Notes: a model not told the origin generated them from the letters alone. Positions 15,932 to 25,706 are shown, counted from the first letter of the stretch. The stretch is 64,000 nucleotides of DNA from Candidatus Jettenia sp. AMX2 (GCA_030583665.1 CP129469.1:1851043-1915042), one strand, 5' to 3'. Numbers and translations: made by a program.

Positions 15932-16960
15932 TTATTTACCGGAACCTTTTTCCACAACCCCAAGTCCGTTACCTTCCGGCAGTATCAACCTTCCCTTGTC
16001 AACGATGACACCTCTGTATGGGTCATTTGTAATGAGTAAATGTCCGTCAAGATCAACATAGTCGGCAAGGGACGCCAGATGAGCGGCGGCTGTGATAGAG
16101 AGTGAGCTTTCAATATTACAGCCAATCATTACTTTAAGGCCGTGAGCTCTGGCTGTATGAATGGTCCGGAGCGCTTCGCGAATACCGCCACACTTCATGA
16201 GTTTTATATTAATTCCCTCCACTACCTCTGACAATGCCGGTATATCGGATGAAGTTCTGATATCTTCATCTGCGAAAACAGGAATCTTTACCTGTCCTCT
16301 TATCCTTCTCAGGGCATCAATATTGCCAACCGGAAACGGTTGTTCCACGAGCTCCACATCAAGCTTTTCCATTTTATGCAACTTTCTTATTGCCTCATCT
16401 GCTGTCCAGCCGGTATTGGCATCGACGCGAAAGACTGCCTTCGTAATCTTTCGCAATTCGCCAAGCATCTCTATGTCGTTTCCCTTACCAACCTTTATCT
16501 TAAGAACAGGAAAATCCTTAGCCTCCTCAACCTTCTCACACATCTTTTCAATGGTATCAAGCCCTATCGTAAATGATGTTAACCTTGTTCCTGGTTGATT
16601 AAGCCCCAAAAGCTTGTAGAGAGGCACTTTCAGCTTCTTACCAACCATATCATATAGCGCTATATCAATCGCCGCCCGGGCTGCAGCGTCCACGGGAAAT
16701 CTGTTTGCAAGAGAACTGGTTATATCTTCTATGGAAAAGGGATCGGCATTTCCCAGCAAGTCTGCCGCTTTGATAAGCATTCCGGTAACGTTGTGTAATT
16801 CTTCTCCGAAAAAACCGGTTGGTGCGGCTTCTCCGATCCCGCAGGTTTCTTCACTGTCTTTTAATTGAACTGCAACGTTATTTTGAATACTACGGGTTTC
16901 CCTGGCGATCTGAAAGGTGTGCTTTAGTTTTAAGGTAAGCGGATAAAAGGATAATTTCAT
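15932..16960 (-). CDS. dgcA: enolase-superfamily epimerase (DgcA-like / dipeptide epimerase)
   Basis: A 342-residue muconate-lactonising subgroup enzyme: LKIKVG (Lys pair, about 158-163), RVDANTGW, ELVEQPF, VFADED and INIKLMKCGGI supply the two catalytic lysines and the Mg ligands. Relatives are L-Ala-D/L-Glu epimerases; a subset acts as N-acetyl-D-glutamate racemase (DgcA) with the DUF1611 N-acetyltransferase DgcN. Its start overlaps the upstream DUF1611 gene by ATGA, so the two are tightly coupled, which favours DgcA. The alternative is a dipeptide epimerase of peptidoglycan recycling. Confidence 0.75.
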   Translation of the reverse strand: MKLSFYPLTLKLKHTFQIARETRSIQNNVAVQLKDSEETCGIGEAAPTGFFGEELHNVTGMLIKAADLLGNADPFSIEDITSSLANRFPVDAAARAAIDIALYDMVGKKLKVPLYKLLGLNQPGTRLTSFTIGLDTIEKMCEKVEEAKDFPVLKIKVGKGNDIEMLGELRKITKAVFRVDANTGWTADEAIRKLHKMEKLDVELVEQPFPVGNIDALRRIRGQVKIPVFADEDIRTSSDIPALSEVVEGINIKLMKCGGIREALRTIHTARAHGLKVMIGCNIESSLSITAAAHLASLADYVDLDGHLLITNDPYRGVIVDKGRLILPEGNGLGVVEKGSGK

Positions 16961-17991
16961 GGCAAAAGAGGGCGAATAACATCAAGAAATTTTGCTACGC
17001 CAAATCTGACAGGATCGGTAGCAGGAAGTTTTGTCTCTTTTTCCGTATTCCGTATCTCCTGCAGTGCATCATGCTCGGACATACCATAAGAATTAAGGGA
17101 AATTCCCAGTACTTTACAGGGATAGAAAGGCTGTGCCAGCTTTTCGTAAAGTTCAATCAGATCGTGAAGTGGTAACATGGGAAACTTTGTATGTCTCAGT
17201 ATTTTCCTTGCCGGCTGATGACAGAGGATAAGGCCTTGCGGAGCCGTACCATGCAGTAGACCGAGGGTAACACCGGAATATGCCGGATGGATAACGGATC
17301 CCTGTCCCTCAATGCTTAATAACCGAAAATGAGCCCGGTCTAATACAAGTTTTTCTGCTGCACCGGAAATAAAATCGGAAAGAACATGGTCTACGGCGAT
17401 CCCACTCCCTTCAATCATAATACCGGTCTGTCCGGTTGCTACAAAACAGGCATTAATCCCCTCCTTCTTTGCTGCATGAGTAACCTCAAGGGAAGTCAGC
17501 ATTTTACCTACATTACAATCCGAGCCTACCGTAAGAATCCGCAACGTCCGTGTCTCTTTCGCCCTCCCTGTCCCGATACCAATATCCTTGGGCGATTTAC
17601 GGACATCACGAATATTCACCTCGTGGTCGCGTGCCAATTGCAAAAATTGAGGGTCTTCGCCTAAATAACAATGAAGACCACTCACAATATTCAGTTTATT
17701 CCTGATTGCATCTGTAATATGATTGCGCCATTCAACCGGAAGTGTCCCCCCGGGAGGGGCAATACCGATAAGAAGATCCGTAGGTTGTAACGGCATTGCC
17801 TCCGCAACATTGCTGACAACAGGAATGTTTTTACCAATGCCGATAAGGGAAGCAGCATCTTTTCCTGTGTTAAAGCGGTCTATAATACCAACGACCTCCT
17901 CTTTGCGATACCGGATAACACCTACTGCTGTTTTGGCATTGAAAATATCGAATTTTCCTTCAGCCAGTATAAGAATCCTTTGCTTTGTCAT
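16957..17991 (-). CDS. dgcN: DUF1611 protein, DgcN-like (D-glutamate N-acetyltransferase)
   Basis: A 344-residue DUF1611 protein. The P-loop-like segment is TVGSDCNVGKMLTSLEVTHA (about residues 174-193), after an N-terminal Rossmann-like domain (VGVIRYRKEEVVGIID, then LIGIAPPGGTLP). Described members N-acetylate D-glutamate, and the product is racemised by DgcA. Adjacency to an enolase-type epimerase, with a 4-base overlap, is the usual arrangement. It follows a GcvH-like gene by 14 bases. Function is inferred from family and context. Confidence 0.75.
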   Translation of the reverse strand: MTKQRILILAEGKFDIFNAKTAVGVIRYRKEEVVGIIDRFNTGKDAASLIGIGKNIPVVSNVAEAMPLQPTDLLIGIAPPGGTLPVEWRNHITDAIRNKLNIVSGLHCYLGEDPQFLQLARDHEVNIRDVRKSPKDIGIGTGRAKETRTLRILTVGSDCNVGKMLTSLEVTHAAKKEGINACFVATGQTGIMIEGSGIAVDHVLSDFISGAAEKLVLDRAHFRLLSIEGQGSVIHPAYSGVTLGLLHGTAPQGLILCHQPARKILRHTKFPMLPLHDLIELYEKLAQPFYPCKVLGISLNSYGMSEHDALQEIRNTEKETKLPATDPVRFGVAKFLDVIRPLLP

Positions 17992-18005
17992 TGGATTTAA
18001 AAAAT

Positions 18006-18434
18006 TTATTTTCGTCTTTTCCCTTTGGTGTGATGTTTTTCTGTGGTGGAAGATTCTAATTTGCGGATATGCATCTCATATTCCGTTGCACTTAACAATT
18101 GATCAAAAACGTGTACTTCGTTTGTTGCCAATTTTATAAGCCAGCCTTGTTTGTATGGATCCCGGTTGAGAACATCTAAATTCTCATATAACCGCTCATT
18201 TACCGCGATAACTTCGCCGTTCATCACAGAGGTAATGTTCATAAGCATCTCCAATGACTCAACTTCTCCAAAAGATATGCCTGAAAGTATCTCCTCTCCA
18301 ACTTTCGGAAGATCAAGAAACAATAATCTGCCAAGTTTATTCAGAATAAACCCGGACAGACCAATGGTAACAAATTTTTCATGATAAGAAAACCATTCAT
18401 GGGTATCTGCATACTTTAAGTGTCCCGGGAACAT
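18006..18434 (-). CDS. GcvH-like protein without the lipoyl lysine
   Basis: A 142-residue protein with the glycine-cleavage H-protein fold: KYADTHEWFSYHEKFVTIGL at the start, LPKVGEEILSG, then GEVIAVNERL and DPYKQGWLIKL. In ordinary H proteins the lipoylated Lys sits in E-S-V-K-A. Here the matching text is ESLEML, so Glu replaces Lys and lipoylation there is impossible. The C-terminal 15 residues are very basic (HHTKGKRRK). It is the first gene of the probable gcvH-like/dgcN/dgcA operon. A role as a scaffold or regulator is a guess. Confidence 0.8.
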   Translation of the reverse strand: MFPGHLKYADTHEWFSYHEKFVTIGLSGFILNKLGRLLFLDLPKVGEEILSGISFGEVESLEMLMNITSVMNGEVIAVNERLYENLDVLNRDPYKQGWLIKLATNEVHVFDQLLSATEYEMHIRKLESSTTEKHHTKGKRRK

Positions 18435-18480
18435 AACACATGCCTCATAAAATAATAGACTAGTTTGATGTATTGTTCGT

Positions 18481-18510
18481 ATATTAACACAAATATGTCA
18501 AAACTGTCAA
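18481..18510 (-). promoter_or_regulatory. promoter of the gcvH-like/dgcN/dgcA operon
   Basis: Read leftward: TTGACA (18510-18505), 18-base spacer, TAATAT (18486-18481), about 46 bases before the ATG at 18434. A second TTGACA lies inside the spacer. Confidence 0.45.
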
Positions 18511-18700
18511 GATTAACGGTTAATGGTAAAAACTTCAATCCAAAAGTTATTAAAATATAACCTTCCCATTTAAAAAAAAATTTTTTATACTACTGGCATA
18601 GTAAGGATATTATTGACCAGGGCAGTACAAGTTTGCAACTTGCTTGATTGTATAGGAATTTCATTTTATTTAAATAGAAGCTATAAAAATATCAAAGCAT

Positions 18701-19120
18701 ATGAGAAATATAGATAAATTACTCTGTCTGGATAATGGTATCTATAATCTAATTATTAAAATATCTCAAAAATGTATTATAAAAATCGGACATCTCGGAA
18801 CTTATGGTTTTTCAGGGGGTTTTTATGTTTATACAGGAAGTGCGCAAAAAAACCTCAGGCAAAGGATCAAAAGGCACCTGAAGCAAGAAAAGCGGCTTCA
18901 CTGGCATATCGATTATCTTCTGCAATACGGGGAAATTGTCAACATTTATGAACGTGCGGGTAAAAAAGAGGGAGAATGTGTATTAAGCCGCAAAATCGGT
19001 ACTATAAAAAATGCAGCAGTACCGGTAAAAGGTTTTGGTTCTTCCGATTGTTCCTGCATTACCCATCTTTATTATTTTCGCCATAATCCTGAGGCTGATA
19101 TAAAAAAGATCGTCTCGTAG
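18701..19120 (+). CDS. GIY-YIG-like DUF123 protein
   Basis: A 139-residue protein of the DUF123 group, relatives of GIY-YIG nucleases: GIYNLIIKI near the start, [20 protein letters not shown] (the Y-V-Y-T-G-S-A signature), then [14 protein letters not shown] and [10 protein letters not shown] with conserved Cys/His. The function of this group is not established; DNA or nucleic-acid hydrolysis is suspected. It is followed directly by mutS on the same strand (about 55 bases). No strong SD is seen. Confidence 0.8.
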   Translation: MRNIDKLLCLDNGIYNLIIKISQKCIIKIGHLGTYGFSGGFYVYTGSAQKNLRQRIKRHLKQEKRLHWHIDYLLQYGEIVNIYERAGKKEGECVLSRKIGTIKNAAVPVKGFGSSDCSCITHLYYFRHNPEADIKKIVS

Positions 19121-19175
19121 TATAAAAGTATCAGGTAAAATCTTTCATGTTCAACAATCGCAGGTGTACACTAAA

Positions 19176-21791
19176 ATGAATGAAACACCTATGATGCGTC
19201 AGTATAATGAAATAAAAAGGCAGCATAAAGACGCACTGCTTTTTTTCCGCATGGGGGATTTTTATGAATTGTTTTTTGAGGATGCCAAGCTTGCTTCCAG
19301 GCTATTGGGAATTACCCTTACCTCCCGTTCCAAAGGTGAAGGGTCAATACCGATGGCAGGCGTACCGCATCACGCCGTTGAATCCTATATCCGGAAAATT
19401 ATCAGGGCCGGTCATAAAGTTGCCATTTGTGATCAGTTACAGGAACCTGAAGAGGCCAGAGGAATTGTTGACCGCGGTGTTACAAGGATTATAACCCCTG
19501 GCACAGTAACCGAGGATACCCTGCTTGAAGATACATGTAACAATTATTTAATGGCCCTCTCAGAAACGGATACCATGTTTGGGTTATCCTGGATCGATTT
19601 ATCCACTGGCAAGTTTGAAATCGGGGATATCGGAAAAGAGAGGCTTTTTGATGAATTTGCCAGGCTAAACCCTTCTGAATTATTATTGCCCGAGGAGATA
19701 TCAAGGAGTAATGTTTCTTTCCCGGAAAGAATCCGGGCAGAATATAACGTAATGATAACACCAAGACCCGATTGGGAGTTTTCAAGAGACACCGCTTACA
19801 GAATCCTGACGGAACACTTCGGGACGGTATCCCTGGACGGGTTTGGCTGTGAAGATGCAGGGCCTGCCCTGGGCGCTGCCGGCGCCGTCATCAACTATCT
19901 GAAAGAAACCCAGAAAACCTCGCTGAAACACATTATTAAAATCCAAAAATACCGGACGGATAACAGGGTACTTATCGACAAGGCCACACAGCAATGCCTT
20001 GAACTCACCCAAACCATGCGAACCCGTGAGCGCGAAGGTTCACTCCTGTCAGTAATTGATCAGACCAAAACCCCAATGGGCGCCAGGCTGCTCAGAGAAT
20101 GGATTATCAGTCCGCTTCAGATATCTGCTGAAATCAGATACCGCCAGATTGGCATACTGGAACTATTTGAGAAACCTGAATTAAGGCGAGAACTGCGTGC
20201 CATCCTGAACACTATTTATGATATTGAACGAATATCCACCAAGGTAAGCTGCGGGCGTGCGAATGCACGGGACCTTGTTGCTTTAAAGCAATCTCTTTCA
20301 AAATTACCTGCCCTTAAGGAACAACTGGGATTTTGTATTTCAGATATCCTGATAGCTGCGGAACAACAATTAGATACCCTTGAGGAAATACGAACACTTA
20401 TCGATACCGCCATTGTACCCGACCCCCCTCCGGCTATTACCGATGGAGGTCTTATCAGGGAAGGCTATGACCCGGTACTTGATGAGCTAAGGTACGTCAG
20501 CAAAAACGGTAAGACGTGGATTGCCAATTTTGAAACAGAAGAGATTGCGCGCACCGGAATCAATTCCCTTAAGGTCGGTTACAACAAGGTATTCGGCTAC
20601 TATATAGAAATCACAAACACCCATAAAGATTCCGTACCAAAGACGTATATCCGGAAACAGACCCTGAAGAATGCAGAACGTTTTATTACCCCCGAACTGA
20701 AAGAGTATGAGACAAAAGTACTCACGGCTGATGAGCGTGCAAAAGGTTTGGAATACGACCTCTTTCTTAAAGTGCGTGAACAGGTAAGTACCTTTATACC
20801 ACGATTACAGAGAACCTCGCAAGCAATTGCGCTGGTTGATGTGGTATCTGCCCTGGCAAACCTTGCAGCAGAAAACCGGTATGTCATGCCTGAGATTACC
20901 GATGACACCGTGCTGAAAATACTAGACGGACGTCATCCTGTGCTGGGCACAAAGCTTACGGGTGAGAGGTTTGTCCCTAATGATATTTATCTGAATGAAA
21001 CTCACAATAGAATCATGATCATTACCGGACCAAATATGGCAGGGAAAAGTACCTATATCCGCCAGGTAGCGCTTCTCGTTCTTTTAGCACAAACAGGAAG
21101 CTTTATCCCTGCAAAAGAAGCAGTTATCGGAACAGTAGACCGTATCTTTACCCGGGTAGGCGCATCGGATGAACTCTCAAGAGGTCAAAGCACCTTCATG
21201 GTGGAAATGAACGAAACGGCAAATATTCTTAACAATGCCACTGAACGCAGCTTAATTATTCTGGATGAAGTAGGGCGCGGCACAAGTACCTTTGACGGCA
21301 TCAGCATCGCATGGGCTGTTACAGAATATATTTACCAGCATATCCGCGCCAGAACCCTCTTTGCTACCCATTACCATGAATTAACCGAACTAGCCCTCCT
21401 CTTTCCGGGCATTGTGAATTTTAATGTCGCCGTAAAGGAATGGGGTGATGAAATTATCTTTTTGCGAAAAATCATCGAAGGTGGAACAGACAAAAGTTAC
21501 GGCATTCATGTTGCACGCCTTGCGGGAATACCGAAAGAAATTATCCAAAGGGCCCGTATTATTCTGAATAACCTTGAGGCTGCGACACTTGATGCAAATG
21601 GCAAACCAAAATTTGCCCCAATGAAGGCGGTTCAGGACGCAAGGCTTACCCAATTAAAACTTTTTTTATCAAAGCAAGACATGGTGATAGAAGAGATCAA
21701 AAAACTCGACATCTCCGCAATATCACCAATTGAAGCCATGAACAAGCTTGATGAATTTAAAAAGAAACTGAACAATGATGAAGCCGTATAA
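19176..21791 (+). CDS. mutS: DNA mismatch repair protein MutS
   Basis: An 871-residue mismatch recognition ATPase. Order of domains: mismatch-binding N-terminal part with LLFFRMGDFYELFFEDA (about 23-39, containing the F-x-E motif), connector, lever/clamp, then the ATPase with GPNMAGKSTYIRQVALLVLL (Walker A), SRGQSTFMVEMNE, ILDEVGRGTSTFDG (Walker B) and TLFATHYHEL. The ATG at 19176 is preferred because CAGGTG lies 9 bases upstream; an in-frame GTG at 19164 is part of that SD. Length is normal. Confidence 0.97.
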   Translation: MNETPMMRQYNEIKRQHKDALLFFRMGDFYELFFEDAKLASRLLGITLTSRSKGEGSIPMAGVPHHAVESYIRKIIRAGHKVAICDQLQEPEEARGIVDRGVTRIITPGTVTEDTLLEDTCNNYLMALSETDTMFGLSWIDLSTGKFEIGDIGKERLFDEFARLNPSELLLPEEISRSNVSFPERIRAEYNVMITPRPDWEFSRDTAYRILTEHFGTVSLDGFGCEDAGPALGAAGAVINYLKETQKTSLKHIIKIQKYRTDNRVLIDKATQQCLELTQTMRTREREGSLLSVIDQTKTPMGARLLREWIISPLQISAEIRYRQIGILELFEKPELRRELRAILNTIYDIERISTKVSCGRANARDLVALKQSLSKLPALKEQLGFCISDILIAAEQQLDTLEEIRTLIDTAIVPDPPPAITDGGLIREGYDPVLDELRYVSKNGKTWIANFETEEIARTGINSLKVGYNKVFGYYIEITNTHKDSVPKTYIRKQTLKNAERFITPELKEYETKVLTADERAKGLEYDLFLKVREQVSTFIPRLQRTSQAIALVDVVSALANLAAENRYVMPEITDDTVLKILDGRHPVLGTKLTGERFVPNDIYLNETHNRIMIITGPNMAGKSTYIRQVALLVLLAQTGSFIPAKEAVIGTVDRIFTRVGASDELSRGQSTFMVEMNETANILNNATERSLIILDEVGRGTSTFDGISIAWAVTEYIYQHIRARTLFATHYHELTELALLFPGIVNFNVAVKEWGDEIIFLRKIIEGGTDKSYGIHVARLAGIPKEIIQRARIILNNLEAATLDANGKPKFAPMKAVQDARLTQLKLFLSKQDMVIEEIKKLDISAISPIEAMNKLDEFKKKLNNDEAV

Positions 21792-22242
21792 GAAGAGGAA
21801 CCACAGATTGCACAGATTACACAGATTAAAAAATTCGTCACAAGCCTACAAATGAGATAGCTATAAATAACGTTACATCCTTGATGAGCTCGCTTGGTTT
21901 TTTTTAATCTGTGGAATCTGTACTACTATCCATCAACTTCTTGTTTTTTATGCTTGTTTTTCGAAATACATAACCGTAAGGCAATGACCAGATAAGGCTT
22001 ACGTAAAGTTTTGGGCATTGAGTGGGTTTCCTATGTCACCCCTTCGGGGTTAGAAATCTTTTGTATGACTCTTGCTATAATCATGACATCCCTTCGGGAT
22101 TAGAAAACAAAAAATAAATCGTAATAGTTCACCGCAAAGGCGCAAAGAACGCATTTGAAATTGTTTCGTATTTCAAATTTGGTTGCGGCCACAGGCCGCG
22201 CTAAGAAATCTGTGGTTTCAATAATTTCATACAGGAGGACAT
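21792..22242. repeat. intergenic region of short repeats before floA
   Basis: No gene is seen. It holds CACAGATT-type tandem words (21804-21830) and their complement near 21905-21920 (AATCTGTGGAATCTGT), which could pair into a long stem. Two CCCTTCGGG(G/A)TTAGAAA units lie near 22040 and 22090. Confidence 0.5.
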
Positions 22243-23271
22243 ATGCAATACCTACCACTTCTCATAACATTTACAAATACAAGGTCTTATATAATAATTG
22301 CAGCTTTGTTATTTCTTATGGTATCGGTATTTCTGGTCTTTAAATTCGGAAGGCTGTATATCAAATCAATTACCTCCGGCGCTCATGTATCCCTCCTGCA
22401 GATGATCGGCATGACACTCCGGCGTTCCAATGCCCGTTCAATTGTAGAATATCGTGTCATGGCAAAAAAAGCTGGAATTGATATTGCGGCTGCTTCACTG
22501 GAATCCCATTATCTGGCAGGCGGAAATATCAGGAATGTTGTGCATGCCCTTATTACAGCACTCAAAGCTAATATTGAATTAAGTTTTGATTATGCCTGCG
22601 CCCTCGACCTTGCCGGAAGAGATGTATTTGATGCAGTCAAAACCAGCATCAATCCCAAGATAATCGACAGTACTGATCCTGACAAGGGACAACCAACATT
22701 GGATGCCATAACAAAGGATGGTATAAAACTAAAGGTCAAAGCACGTATAACAATCCGTACAAGAATTGACAAACTGATAGGAGGAGCAACAGAGGATACC
22801 ATTATTGCACGTGTTAGTGAAGGAATTATTACGGCAATCAGTTCAGCTGATACCTATAAGAAGGTACTGGAAAACCCTGATGCAATATCAAAACTGGTTG
22901 CAGAAAAAACACCTGACAGCGATACCGCCTTCCAAATCCTTTCAATAAACATTGTCGATATTACGGTAGCAGAAAACGTGGGGGCAAGATTGCTGGCAGA
23001 ACAGGCAGAGGCGGACAGGCGTATAGCTCAGGTAGAAGCAGAAAGACGTCAGGGACTGGCTATTGCACGCAAAGAGGAAATGAAGGCACTTGCCGAAGAA
23101 AACATCGCCAGGATGCTTGCGGCCGAGGCTGAGGTGCCAAAGGCGATTGCCCAGGCATTCCGTGAGGGAAATCTGGGTATTATGGATTATTATCACCTGA
23201 AAAATATCAAGGCGGATACAGACATGCGGATAGCGATCTCGAAGTCCGGCACAACGCCTGCCATAAAATAA
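22243..23271 (+). CDS. floA: flotillin-like protein FloA (UPF0365)
   Basis: A 342-residue membrane-microdomain scaffold. One membrane segment at about residues 16-33 (SYIIIAALLFLMVSVFLVF), then the FloA-specific region (SLLQMIGMTLRRSNARSIVE, GRDVFDAVKTSINPKIID), a PHB-like domain and a late Glu/Ala-rich coiled coil (ARLLAEQAEADRRIAQVEAE). An AGGAGG SD sits 5 bases before the ATG. It stands alone. FloA in other bacteria organises membrane protein complexes. Confidence 0.93.
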   Translation: MQYLPLLITFTNTRSYIIIAALLFLMVSVFLVFKFGRLYIKSITSGAHVSLLQMIGMTLRRSNARSIVEYRVMAKKAGIDIAAASLESHYLAGGNIRNVVHALITALKANIELSFDYACALDLAGRDVFDAVKTSINPKIIDSTDPDKGQPTLDAITKDGIKLKVKARITIRTRIDKLIGGATEDTIIARVSEGIITAISSADTYKKVLENPDAISKLVAEKTPDSDTAFQILSINIVDITVAENVGARLLAEQAEADRRIAQVEAERRQGLAIARKEEMKALAEENIARMLAAEAEVPKAIAQAFREGNLGIMDYYHLKNIKADTDMRIAISKSGTTPAIK

Positions 23272-23331
23272 CGGTTTTTTTCTTTGATTATTTTTAATTT
23301 CCTATTATACTGTGATTATTTCATACTCTAT

Positions 23332-23415
23332 GCCAGAGTGGTGGAATTGGCAGACACGCCAGACTCAAAATCTGGTCCCCGCAAGGGGGTAAGGGTTCGA
23401 CTCCCTTCTCTGGCA
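23332..23415 (+). tRNA. tRNA-Leu (anticodon CAA)
   Basis: The acceptor arms GCCAGAG and CTCTGGC pair fully, followed by discriminator A. The anticodon stem CCAGA/TCTGG holds loop CTCAAAA, giving anticodon CAA (Leu UUG). The variable arm (TCCCCGCAAGGGGG) is long, as in class II tRNAs, and the T loop GGGTTCGACTCCC is normal. CCA is not encoded. Length 84 bases. Confidence 0.96.
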
Positions 23416-23640
23416 TTTTTCTCAACAAAAGGGCCCGGCAATCCTTTTTTCCACGGCATCATGAACCAGATACCCGTCCCTGCATCTCCGATAAGACATA
23501 GACTACGAATAAAAACAAGCCATCCCCCGCATCCGGGAAGAGAATAAAACCAGGCGGAGACACAGAAGAAACGGTAGGTACCTCCATTACACCCGGAATA
23601 ACAAACTGTGATAAACGTAGGCCATTATAAACATTTCCGT

Positions 23641-24678
23641 TTAATCTAACGGAAATATTTCCTCCGGCAAAAGCGTCTTCAGTTCCGAAAGACGGTCCCC
23701 TTCTGATTCCCATCCTGGCAATGCCGCCATCTCATCACCCTCAGGCTGAAAGGTCTTTAAATACTTAAAATAATCCCCGTCAGTAGTAAGGATAACATGT
23801 GCCTGTTTATCAAAGGTTGATTCGTAGGTTTCCAGCGTTTTTATGAAGGAATAAAATTCAGGTGCTTTTGTGTATGCCTCGGCATAGATCTTTATCGCCT
23901 CTGCATTCGCCTGCCCTCTGATTTCTTCTGCTGTACGGTACCCTTCGGATTCAATGCGGTCCAGTTCCCTTTTCATTGACCCAAGGATTTCTGCTTCCTC
24001 TTTTCTTCCCTCCGATTCATACCGGTTTGCAATACGTATACGCTCCGAACGCATCCGGTCATATATTTTCGGAATGACCGCTTCAACATAATTAATATAC
24101 CAGATACGTATATCCACCAGTTCGATTCCGTAGCGTCCCTCCATGTCCTGCATGGCCATTGACCTGATCTCTTCAATAATCCTGTTGCGACCCATGGTAA
24201 TCGTTACCCTTTTTATATCTGCCTCCTCCAGTTCCTTAGTTGTATACTCCAGTCTGCGATTTGTATTTCTCAAGACCTCCCGTAGGGTATATGCACTAAT
24301 CACGTTCTTGACCGAAGACTCAATTACCTCGTCCAATACACTTTGACCGCGCGACTCCGTACCGAGAGACGTATAAAACCTGAGAGGATCCGTGATTTTC
24401 CATCGTGCCCATGCACCCACACCAATGTTCTCCTTGTCTCTGGTCAAAAGGTCACTCGATTCACCCTTCCATTCAAGCAGCCTCTTATCAAAAAAAATAA
24501 CCTCCTGAATAAAAGGAATTTTTGCATGAAGCCCTGACTCTGTTACCGTTCGGACAGGCTTTCCAAATTGGGTAACCACGGCCTGTAACCGTATATCCAC
24601 AACATAAAGCGCCGACCGTAAACATACCAATATGCCAGCCGCAGCGATGAGTATCATAACCATACCATTCTTTTTCAT
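23641..24678 (-). CDS. hflC: HflC, membrane protease regulator (SPFH family)
   Basis: A roughly 345-residue SPFH/band-7 protein with an N-terminal membrane anchor (MVMILIAAAGILVCLRSALY), then VTQFGKPVRTVTESGLHAKI followed by PFIQEVIFFDKRLLEW, typical of HflC. A long charged helix follows (about 220-270). HflC forms a complex with HflK that controls the FtsH protease. AAGGTG supports the ATG at 24678; a GTG 9 bases earlier is less likely. The hflK gene lies upstream with a 21- to 30-base gap. Confidence 0.93.
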   Translation of the reverse strand: MKKNGMVMILIAAAGILVCLRSALYVVDIRLQAVVTQFGKPVRTVTESGLHAKIPFIQEVIFFDKRLLEWKGESSDLLTRDKENIGVGAWARWKITDPLRFYTSLGTESRGQSVLDEVIESSVKNVISAYTLREVLRNTNRRLEYTTKELEEADIKRVTITMGRNRIIEEIRSMAMQDMEGRYGIELVDIRIWYINYVEAVIPKIYDRMRSERIRIANRYESEGRKEEAEILGSMKRELDRIESEGYRTAEEIRGQANAEAIKIYAEAYTKAPEFYSFIKTLETYESTFDKQAHVILTTDGDYFKYLKTFQPEGDEMAALPGWESEGDRLSELKTLLPEEIFPLD

Positions 24679-24708
24679 TATTTTCACCTTTACCTATAAC
24701 GTTTGATA

Positions 24709-25695
24709 TTACTCATTAATCCTCAGCATAGGCAGCATGCCTTCCAGGTCCTTATCGATAATATATAATTTATCGCATTTAGGCATGATCCTCGACATGG
24801 TTTCCAGATAAAGCCTTCTCCGGGTAACATCCTCAGCGTTCTTATATTCTTCATATACTGCCATAAATGCCTTAACGTCTCCCGTGGCCTGATTTACCCT
24901 GCGCATCCGGTACCCTTCCGCCTCCCTGATGACCTGTTCCTTCTTTCCTTCTGCCGCAGGCAGTATCTTGTTTTTCTGTCCCTCTGCCTCATTGATAATC
25001 CGGTCCCTGATCTGAATCGCCTGGTTTACTGCATTAAAAGCGTCCTTTACCTGCGGGGGAGGATCAACCCCGCGAAGCAGTACTGTCTGTATATCAATAC
25101 CACACTTGTACCCGTCGAGAATCCGTTGAATATCTTCTTTTGCTTTTTGTTCAATTTCTGTTCTGCCGATCGTCAGTACTTCGTCAATAGAGCGGTCACC
25201 GACCAGGGTACGCATAACAGCCTGTGATACACCCCGGATGGTATCCCGGACATTTCTCACATTAAAAAAATAATCTTCCAGCACCTTGATTTTATAACGA
25301 ATTACCCATTGCATTTCAGCGCAGTTCAGGTCTCCGGTAAGCACGGTCTTTTCTTCTTTCGTATTGGTAAATTCATATCCGGGTATGTTTGTGAAGCCAC
25401 GCTGTTCGCTTCTGAATCCAAACTCTTCATTGTAAATCCGCTTAACTTCTCCCTTGAGCGCTTTATCTATCCCGTAAGGCACCTTGGTATGGAGTCCCGA
25501 CCCGACGGTTTTCGCATATCTGCCAAACCTTAAGATTACCGCCTCTTCATTTGCCTTCACCGTATAAAAAGCTGTATATCCTGTCACAACAATAAATATG
25601 ACACTTACGAAAGGCGGCAGAAATCTTTTTACTGACTTCCATGGGATATTGAACTCTACTTCGTCTGGTCTTCTGTATGGCCCGTAGTCAGGCAT
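24709..25695 (-). CDS. hflK: HflK, membrane protease regulator (SPFH family)
   Basis: A 328-residue SPFH protein. N-terminal cytoplasmic stretch, one membrane segment (FLPPFVSVIFIVVTGYTAFY, about residues 25-45), VILRFGRYAKTVGSGLHTKV, then HflK-type LLRGVDPPPQVKDAFNAVNQ and a charged helix with EGQKNKILPAAEGKKEQVI. Partner of the adjacent hflC. The N-terminus lacks the Gly-rich tail seen in enterobacterial HflK. Confidence 0.93.
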   Translation of the reverse strand: MPDYGPYRRPDEVEFNIPWKSVKRFLPPFVSVIFIVVTGYTAFYTVKANEEAVILRFGRYAKTVGSGLHTKVPYGIDKALKGEVKRIYNEEFGFRSEQRGFTNIPGYEFTNTKEEKTVLTGDLNCAEMQWVIRYKIKVLEDYFFNVRNVRDTIRGVSQAVMRTLVGDRSIDEVLTIGRTEIEQKAKEDIQRILDGYKCGIDIQTVLLRGVDPPPQVKDAFNAVNQAIQIRDRIINEAEGQKNKILPAAEGKKEQVIREAEGYRMRRVNQATGDVKAFMAVYEEYKNAEDVTRRRLYLETMSRIMPKCDKLYIIDKDLEGMLPMLRINE

Positions 25696-25706
25696 GTCGT
25701 TGCTCC

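Noticed and set aside
19164-19175. GTG start of mutS
   Set aside because: The GTG is inside the likely SD (CAGGTG); the ATG at 19176 has proper spacing.
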